Below the pieces are notes generated by a model. The model was given only the letters and a program-made list of their open reading frames with translations, ran no database searches and had not been told where the DNA came from. A stretch of DNA of 40,686 nucleotides, taken from Planctomycetota bacterium (lineage in GTDB: Bacteria; Planctomycetota; J058). Within the stretch, counting starts at the first letter, position 1, and the number at the start of each line of letters is the position of its first letter. Position numbers and translations under genes: made by a program. The stretch is taken from positions 1 to 40,686 of the forward strand of contig JAESQQ010000051.1 in assembly GCA_016765095.1 (NCBI GenBank), read 5' to 3'. Shown in pieces: positions 34,695 to 40,686 of the stretch.

Positions 34695-35900
34695 TCAACA
34701 CGCCGAGAGCAGATCGAGCACGCGTTTCACCCGGTGTGCGTGGGTGTGGGATTCGAGTGCGTGGGCAAGGCCCTGATCGGCGATCCGCTCCCGCTCCTGT
34801 GGATCTTGGAAGCGAGCCAAGACCTCGTCCAGGTTGCTGAAATCTGGCTCCAAGGCGAGGTAGTGGACGTCTGGCTTGAGGAGATCGTTGTAGCGACCAC
34901 GGAGGAGGATCTGGCAAGTTCGCGTCCCAAGCGCGTCGAAGTGACGCGAAGAGATGCACTTGCCGTTGGCCTGGGTCAAGGGATCGGGCTCTGGGAAGAA
35001 GCGGCTGCGAATCTCCTCAGCGTCGGCTCGCTCGTAGACCGGATCTGGGCCTCGGTGCCCCCTCGCCACGAGCTGCGCTGTGATCCCGCGGCAGACCGTG
35101 GCTGCCCGGCGCTGGAGCCAACCCGGCGGGACGCGCTTTTCGAGTCCGAACAGGGCCAGGCTCGGGTTTCGCAGCGATAGCCAGTCAACAATGCGATTGA
35201 CGGTCCGGTCGTCTCGCTCGACGAAGCGAGATCCAGCTTCGGTCGCGATCGTCCCCCGGCACTGATCGAGGTAGCGAGGCCACTCTTCTCCGCTGAGGCG
35301 CTCCCCGAGAGGGAGGTCGACCACGACCGGGAGGTCGCCTCGGTTGAAGCGCTCATAGACCCGATAGCGGTCGCTGTCGCCCAGGAGCGGGGTGTAGCGA
35401 GCCGAACGGCCCCCGAGGTCGAAGCGGCGCTCGGCGTGGGGCGTCAGAGCTTGGAAGCGGGCCGGGTTGAGTGCGTGGGGAATGCTCTCAACCCGGGCCT
35501 CAGGGACCTCGGCGTAGAGCCAGGCTGCGGTCTCGGGCAGGAGCTGGCTCGCGACGAGGTCTGGGCGGAGGCGCTCGAGGAGCCCGATTCGATCGGCCAT
35601 TCCGAGGTGGCTGCGAGGCGAGTTGTATTCGTTCCCCACAAAGACACAGAGCCGAGCCGCGCCGCGGTCGCGGAGCCAGGGCACGAGGGGATCGAGGTAG
35701 ACGAGGTCGTCAGCGAGGAGGGAGTGCAGGACAACTACGGCGTCGTGCTCGCGGACCAAGCGGCGGGCCTCGACGGCCCGACCCGGCGTCGCCAAGTCGA
35801 CTTCGGTGACCTCGGCCTCGGCGGCGAGGAAGGCGTCCCGCCAGTCGAGGTAGTAGGAGTAGCTGTGGTTGTAGAGCGAGTGGAGGAGGAGGAGCCTCAC
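34695..35900 (-). CDS. CgeB-like glycosyltransferase-type protein (single domain)
   Basis: GTG start giving VRLLLLHSLYNHSYSYYLDWRDAFLAA...; SSRHFDALGTRTCQILLRGRYNDLLKPDVHYLALEPDFSNLDEVL. Start overlaps the upstream epimerase stop (GTGA). Confidence 0.75.
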   Translation of the reverse strand: MRLLLLHSLYNHSYSYYLDWRDAFLAAEAEVTEVDLATPGRAVEARRLVREHDAVVVLHSLLADDLVYLDPLVPWLRDRGAARLCVFVGNEYNSPRSHLGMADRIGLLERLRPDLVASQLLPETAAWLYAEVPEARVESIPHALNPARFQALTPHAERRFDLGGRSARYTPLLGDSDRYRVYERFNRGDLPVVVDLPLGERLSGEEWPRYLDQCRGTIATEAGSRFVERDDRTVNRIVDWLSLRNPSLALFGLEKRVPPGWLQRRAATVCRGITAQLVARGHRGPDPVYERADAEEIRSRFFPEPDPLTQANGKCISSRHFDALGTRTCQILLRGRYNDLLKPDVHYLALEPDFSNLDEVLARFQDPQERERIADQGLAHALESHTHAHRVKRVLDLLSAC

Positions 35901-36964
35901 GAACCGGCGAGGGCCTCGAGCTGAGCCTGGTGCTTGGCCATGCAGCCCTCGATCCGAGGCAGGTTGTCCTGCATCCAAGCCACCGTCCGAGCCAGTCCCT
36001 CCTCCAGAGGGACCTTCGCCTCGAAACCGAGTTCAGTGCGCGACTTCTCGGGCGAGCCGAAGCGCTTCCCAGACGTGTCCCAGTCCCTGCGGGGGAGGAC
36101 CTCGAACCCACCCGCACTCTTGGTCAGAGAGACAATGTGCTCCGCGAGCTCCTTGATCGAGGACTCCCGTCCGCTGGCAATGTTGTAGGCCTCACACGGC
36201 TTGCCGCGCAGGGCGCAGGCGATCAGGCCCTGGCAAATGTCCTCGACGAAAATGAAGTCCCGCGTGGACGCGCCGGCGTTGTGGAGCGGGATCACCTCGC
36301 CCTTGAGCGCCTTGTAAATGAAGGTCGGCGTCACGTTGCGCCACACGGTGTGCGGCGTCCCGCGCCACTGGCCGGCGCCGAGGACTTCGCCGGGCCCGTA
36401 GACGTTTTGAAAGCGAGCCCGCACCACAGGGAGGCCGTGCTGCTTGTGGAAGTAGACCGCGTAGAACTCGCCGACGAGCTTGCTGATCGAGTAGGGGCTG
36501 TCTTGATCGAGCGAGAGCGGAGCCTCCTCGGTCGTGGCCGAGGCCGCGTCGTAGGTCTTCTTAGCGGCCGCGCAGCCAGCACCGGAGTAAACGACCCGCT
36601 CGAGGCGCTTGAAGCCAGAGAGGTGATTGAAGAGCTTGAGGGTCGTGAGCAGGTTGTTGTCGTGGTCCGCGATCGGATCGTGGATCGAGCTTTGGTTGCC
36701 GTGAAAGCAAGCCAGGTGGAACACGGTGTCGAACTCGTCGCGGATCTCTCCGAGGATCGCGTCGTCGGCGATCGAACCGACTCGCAGTTCGAGGCGCGCC
36801 TCGTCGGACGGCAGGTTCTCGCGCTCCGAGGAGAGGAGGTTGTCGACCACGACGACCTCGACTTCGGGTGAGCCTGAGAGGAGCAGCCGAACGAGGTTGC
36901 TCCCGACAAAGCCCGCTCCGCCCACGACGAGCACGCGTTTCCCGTTGAATGCTCCTGTGTCCAT
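35897..36964 (-). CDS. NAD-dependent epimerase/dehydratase (WbmF-like)
   Basis: GKRVLVVGGAGFVGSNLVRLLL, HLACFHGNQSSIHDPIADHDNNLLTTLKLF, YSISKLVGEFYAVYF. Confidence 0.9.
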   Translation of the reverse strand: MDTGAFNGKRVLVVGGAGFVGSNLVRLLLSGSPEVEVVVVDNLLSSERENLPSDEARLELRVGSIADDAILGEIRDEFDTVFHLACFHGNQSSIHDPIADHDNNLLTTLKLFNHLSGFKRLERVVYSGAGCAAAKKTYDAASATTEEAPLSLDQDSPYSISKLVGEFYAVYFHKQHGLPVVRARFQNVYGPGEVLGAGQWRGTPHTVWRNVTPTFIYKALKGEVIPLHNAGASTRDFIFVEDICQGLIACALRGKPCEAYNIASGRESSIKELAEHIVSLTKSAGGFEVLPRRDWDTSGKRFGSPEKSRTELGFEAKVPLEEGLARTVAWMQDNLPRIEGCMAKHQAQLEALAGS

Positions 36965-36991
36965 GTGTTTTCCTCAGGCCCGTCTTGGGCT

Positions 36992-38908
36992 CTAGTCAAG
37001 CAGCGCGCGAAAGCGGGGGGCGTCGTCAACGAAGGTCTGGTACCAGAGCTCGAGGCTCAGGAGTCCCCACACCTTGCGACCGAACTGGCTCTCACCAGAA
37101 ATCGCGCGCTCGATCGCGTCGTGGTTGAAATACCTCCGCTGGCGAGCCCGTCCCGTCGCGAAAATATCGCCCACAAACTCGCGCAGCTCGCCCTTGATCC
37201 ATTGGTTGAGCGGAACAGGGAAGCCTGCCTTGTCCTTGCGATCCAAGATCTCTTGGGGGAGCTCGTCGCGGTGGGCATTGATCAGGACGCGCTTGAGTGC
37301 GCCTTCTTGGAACTTGATGTTGGCGGGCATCGTGGCGGCGAACTCGACGATCGGGTGATCGAGGAAGGGCACCCGCGACTCGAGCCCGTGGGCCATGCTC
37401 ATTCGATCTTCGACTTGGAGGAGCGCTGGGAGGAGTGTCTTGAAGTCGAAGTGGGTCATCAGATCGAAGTAGGACTCGTGGCCGACGTTCTTGCCCAAGA
37501 AGATCTTCTTGAACGAGTCGAAGGGGGAGTAGTCGCTTGGGAGTTCGTCCCAGAGGATCTCGTCCTTCATCGAGGGAGCGCGGTTGATCAAGCGGTAATA
37601 GCGCTCGTCGATCGGGCCGAACAGCCCCTCCTTCCAGAAGGTCTTGAGGAGCGGCTTGTAGCCCTCGAGGAGGCGGAGGTTCGGAATGATCGACTCGTAG
37701 GTGACGACGAAGTCACCCTTGTCCATGGTCCCCTCGATCGCGCCCTTAATGCAGCGCTCGAAGTAGGCGATCAAGTAGCGAACGTAGCCACCGAAGATCT
37801 CGTCGCCACCTTGACCTCCAAGGACGACCTTGCGGTGCTTGGCGGCGAGCTTCGAGACGTGGTATTGGGGGAACGAGCCCGGCCCGGCGACGGGATAGTC
37901 CAGGTGGTAGATCACGTCCCGGATCGAGTCGGCGAAGTCCGCAGCCGTGAAGGTCTGCTCGTGGAGCGTGAACCCACTCCTCTTTGCGAGGGCCCGCGCG
38001 TAGGGGCTCTCGTCATAGACCGGAGCCTCCGCGAACTTCCCGTTGAAGCCTAGGAACTCGTGGTCCGGTTGCATGCGCGCGGCGATCGCGGCCACGATTC
38101 CCGAGTCGACACCTCCGCTGACGTAGGACCCGACCGGGACGTCTGCGCGAAGGTGAACGCGGAGCGAGTCCTCGACGAGCTCCCGGAGGCGCTCCTCGAA
38201 GTAGCGACCGGTGTGCTTCCAGTCGAGGTCGTAGTAGACCTCCCAGTAGCGCTTGACCTCGTGACTGCCGTCGCGTCGCACGACGAGCGTGTGGCCAGGC
38301 TGGAGCTCCTGGACACCCTTGAACAGGGTCTTGCCCTCGAGGCAGAGCTGGAAGTCGAGATAGTCACGGAACGCGAGGGGGTCTGGCTCGACCTCGGGCA
38401 GGAAGGGGACGAGCGCCTTGACCTCCGATGCGAAGTAGAACGTGCCCTCAATCACGGCGTAATAGAAGGGCTTGATTCCGAACCGATCGCGCGCACAGAA
38501 CAGCTCTTGTTGCTTCTCGTCCCAGAGCGCGAACGCGAACATTCCGCGCAGGTGATTGACGCAGTCGCGTCCCCAGTGGCGGTAGCCGGCCAGGATCGCC
38601 TCGGTGTCCGAGGTCGTCTTGAACTGATCGACGCCGAGCTCCTCGCGGAGCTCTACGTAGTTGTAGATCTCGCCATTTTGAACGATCACGTTCTTCGACA
38701 CCGAGTCGTGCATGGGCTGGGCGCCGTGATCGAGGTCGATAATGCTCAGGCGGCGGTGCCCGAATCCGACTCGGCCGTCGGGGTGCTCCCACACGCCTTC
38801 GCCGTCCGGCCCGCGGTGGCGGAGGAGCTCATTCATGACTCCCAAGTGGCGAGGGAGTGGGCCCTTGTAGGGCCTGTGAGGGCTAAAGATCCCGGAGATT
38901 CCGCACAC
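36992..38908 (-). CDS. asnB: asparagine synthase (glutamine-hydrolysing)-like amidotransferase, copy 3
   Basis: GTG start at 38906-38908 gives MCGISGIFSPHR (Cys2); LRHRGPDGEGVW, VQNGEIYNYVELR, SYVSGGVDSGIVAAI. The longer ORF to 39289 is spurious upstream read-through. Confidence 0.93.
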   Translation of the reverse strand: MCGISGIFSPHRPYKGPLPRHLGVMNELLRHRGPDGEGVWEHPDGRVGFGHRRLSIIDLDHGAQPMHDSVSKNVIVQNGEIYNYVELREELGVDQFKTTSDTEAILAGYRHWGRDCVNHLRGMFAFALWDEKQQELFCARDRFGIKPFYYAVIEGTFYFASEVKALVPFLPEVEPDPLAFRDYLDFQLCLEGKTLFKGVQELQPGHTLVVRRDGSHEVKRYWEVYYDLDWKHTGRYFEERLRELVEDSLRVHLRADVPVGSYVSGGVDSGIVAAIAARMQPDHEFLGFNGKFAEAPVYDESPYARALAKRSGFTLHEQTFTAADFADSIRDVIYHLDYPVAGPGSFPQYHVSKLAAKHRKVVLGGQGGDEIFGGYVRYLIAYFERCIKGAIEGTMDKGDFVVTYESIIPNLRLLEGYKPLLKTFWKEGLFGPIDERYYRLINRAPSMKDEILWDELPSDYSPFDSFKKIFLGKNVGHESYFDLMTHFDFKTLLPALLQVEDRMSMAHGLESRVPFLDHPIVEFAATMPANIKFQEGALKRVLINAHRDELPQEILDRKDKAGFPVPLNQWIKGELREFVGDIFATGRARQRRYFNHDAIERAISGESQFGRKVWGLLSLELWYQTFVDDAPRFRALLD

Positions 38909-38928
38909 GAGGGGAGTGTAAGGGCAAC

Positions 38929-38953
38929 CTCGGTCAGCGCCACGCTGACCGAG
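38929..38953. promoter_or_regulatory. perfect inverted repeat (11-bp arms, 3-bp spacer) in a divergent intergenic region
   Basis: CTCGGTCAGCG-CCA-CGCTGACCGAG, 20 bp upstream of the asnB (copy 3) start and ~105 bp upstream of the wbpB-like start. Confidence 0.8.
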
Positions 38954-39058
38954 CGTGCGCAAGCGCGGTCGCCGCTGAGCATGACTGGCGGTGTTTCCTC
39001 TAGCGGTGGGCTGGTCTATCCTCTCGCCCCTAAGTCTCGTGTGGAGAAGACGACCTTC

Positions 39059-40039
39059 ATGACGACCTCTAAGAACTTCGCCCTCGTCGGCGCCGCGGGC
39101 TTCGTGGCGGCCCGCCACATGCGCGCCATTCGAGACACGGGCAACAAGCTGGTCGCTACCGTTGACCCCCACGACAACGTCGGGGTGATCGACAGCTACT
39201 TCCCCGACGCGCGTTTCTTCACCCAGATCGAGCGCTTCGATCGCCACCTGGAGAAGCTGCGCCGCAAGGGCGAGGAAGAGCGCGTCCACTACCTGAGCGT
39301 CTGCTCACCCAACTACCTCCACGATGCCCACGTGCGGCTCGCGCTCCGGACCGGCGCACACGCGATCTGCGAGAAGCCGCTCGTGATCAACCCCTGGAAC
39401 CTCGATCAACTGACCGAGCTCGAGGCTGAGCACGACACGAGGATCTACACAGTCCTCCAGCTCCGCATGAACCCCAACCTGATCGCGCTCCGTGAGCGGA
39501 TCTTGGCCGAGGGCAACTCCGGCGGCCGGCGCGAGATCGAGCTGACGTACATCACGCGCCGAGGGTCTTGGTACCTCGTGTCTTGGAAGGGAGACCAGGC
39601 CAAGTCGGGCGGTCTGGCCATGAACCTCGGCGTTCACTTCTTCGACGTCTTGGGTTGGATCTTTGGCCCCGCCGAAGACGCTCAACTCCACCTCGACGAG
39701 CCCCAGCGTATGGCCGGCGTGGTCCTCTTTCCCGGCGCCCGAGTTCGCTGGTATCTCTCCTGTTCGGGGGACGACCTCCCGCCTGCGGCGACCGAGAAGG
39801 GCCTCACGGCCTGGCGAACCATGCGCGTCGACGGCGAGGAGATCGAATTCTCCGGCAACTTCACCGACCTCCACACGCGCGTTTATGAGGACTTGCTCGC
39901 CGGGGGAGGCTACGGAATCGAAGACGCGCGTCCCTCGATCGAGCTGATCTACAAGATCCGCAACACGCCCCTCACTGCGCCGGGCGACGACGCTCACCCG
40001 CTCCTCAAGGGAGAGGCACTGGGAGGTGCCAAGTCGTGA
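39059..40039 (+). CDS. wbpB: Gfo/Idh/MocA oxidoreductase, WbpB-like (UDP-GlcNAcA 3-dehydrogenase type)
   Basis: KNFALVGAAGFVAARHMRAIRDTGNKLVATVDPHDNVGVIDSYFPDARFFT..., CSPNYLHDAHVRLALR, CEKPLVINPWNLDQL, ELTYITRRGSWYLVSWKGD: close collinear match to remembered WbpB/WlbA sequences. Confidence 0.9.
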   Translation: MTTSKNFALVGAAGFVAARHMRAIRDTGNKLVATVDPHDNVGVIDSYFPDARFFTQIERFDRHLEKLRRKGEEERVHYLSVCSPNYLHDAHVRLALRTGAHAICEKPLVINPWNLDQLTELEAEHDTRIYTVLQLRMNPNLIALRERILAEGNSGGRREIELTYITRRGSWYLVSWKGDQAKSGGLAMNLGVHFFDVLGWIFGPAEDAQLHLDEPQRMAGVVLFPGARVRWYLSCSGDDLPPAATEKGLTAWRTMRVDGEEIEFSGNFTDLHTRVYEDLLAGGGYGIEDARPSIELIYKIRNTPLTAPGDDAHPLLKGEALGGAKS

Positions 40040-40629
40040 GTGTGTTCGTTCACGAGAGCGCCTTCCTAGACGAGGGGGCCGAGGTCGGCGCCGGGACCAA
40101 GATCTGGCACTTCAGCCACGTCATGGGCGGAGCCAAGATCGGCGCGGGCTGCTCGCTCGGCCAAAACGTGTTCGTGGCCAACCGAGTCACGATCGGCGAC
40201 GGCGTCAAGATTCAGAACAACGTCTCGATCTACGAGGGCGTCGTCCTTGAGGACTACGTGTTCTGCGGGCCGAGCATGGTGTTCACCAACGTCAAGACGC
40301 CCCGCTCCGCGTTCCCAAGAAACACAGCCGACGACTATCACGAGACTCGGGTCTGCCACGGAGCGTCGATCGGAGCGAACGCGACTTTGGTCTGCGGCGT
40401 GACCGTCGGAGCTTGGGCCTTTGTCGCCGCGGGAGCCGTCGTGACCAAGGACGTGACGCCTTACGCCCTGGTGGTCGGGGTGCCGGCCCGACGGATCGGC
40501 TGGGCTTGCAAGTGCGGCGAGACACTCCCCCGCAGCGGGCCCTTGGAGTGCCAGTGCGGTCGCGCGTATGAAGAGTCGGACGGAGTCTTGACCCTGGCTC
40601 GTGAGCCGGAAACTGAGGGCTCGGCCTAG
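40036..40629 (+). CDS. wbpD: left-handed beta-helix N-acetyltransferase, WbpD-like
   Basis: Hexapeptide repeats: VHESAFLDEGAEVGAGTKIWHFSHVMGGAKIGAGCSLGQNVFVANRVTIGDGVKIQNNVSIYEGVVLEDYVFCGPSMVFTNVKTPR; start overlaps the wbpB-like stop. Confidence 0.92.
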   Translation: MSVFVHESAFLDEGAEVGAGTKIWHFSHVMGGAKIGAGCSLGQNVFVANRVTIGDGVKIQNNVSIYEGVVLEDYVFCGPSMVFTNVKTPRSAFPRNTADDYHETRVCHGASIGANATLVCGVTVGAWAFVAAGAVVTKDVTPYALVVGVPARRIGWACKCGETLPRSGPLECQCGRAYEESDGVLTLAREPETEGSA

Positions 40630-40666
40630 TGGCTAGACCCGGGAAAACCGGTACAGGTGATTGTAG

Positions 40667-40686
40667 GGGCGGGTTTACCCCCGCCC
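40667..40686. repeat. GC-rich inverted repeat cut by the window edge
   Basis: GGGCGGG-TTTACC-CCCGCCC, preceded by GTAGG; may continue past 40686. Confidence 0.6.

Noticed and set aside
38060-39058. N-terminal ~333 codons of the 659-aa plus ORF ending at 40039
   Set aside because: Antisense to asnB copy 3; the WbpB-like homology starts at the ATG at 39059.
38909-39289. N-terminal extension of the 765-aa minus ORF upstream of asnB copy 3
   Set aside because: AsnB needs Cys at position 2 after processing; the GTG at 38906-38908 gives MCGISG, and the extension is antisense to the wbpB-like gene.

Overview
This is a GC-rich bacterial window dominated by a large surface-polysaccharide (O-antigen/capsule-type) biosynthesis and export locus, about 4.1 kb to the right edge. 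The left ~4 kb is a tightly packed minus-strand housekeeping-like operon: glycosyltransferase, small lipoprotein, hutI, an EHD/dynamin-like GTPase, infA and a small hypothetical. The polysaccharide locus includes:
- a Wzm/Wzt ABC exporter, with a C-terminal extension on Wzt
- three AsnB-type glutamine amidotransferases
- four SDR-type sugar epimerases
- a DegT aminotransferase
- a wbpB/wbpD-like pair at the right edge, suggesting 2,3-diacetamido-uronic acid synthesis
- several glycosyltransferases, including two paralogous ~840-aa two-domain enzymes
- methyltransferases, a deacetylase-like protein, a WbqC-like protein, a GNAT, an SGNH-like membrane protein and a flippase-like membrane protein.
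A decayed mobile-element patch at about 19.2-21.7 kb splits the locus. It holds an ISKra4-type transposase, an IS5-type remnant and a frameshifted transglutaminase-like remnant. The main non-coding signals are a perfect 11-3-11 inverted repeat in the divergent asnB/wbpB intergenic region, a 10-bp-stem hairpin over the stop codon of the methyltransferase facing wzt, and an in-frame 4 x 21-bp tandem repeat in that methyltransferase. All family assignments are from reading motifs by eye; no searches were run. I see no CRISPR array, rRNA or tRNA.
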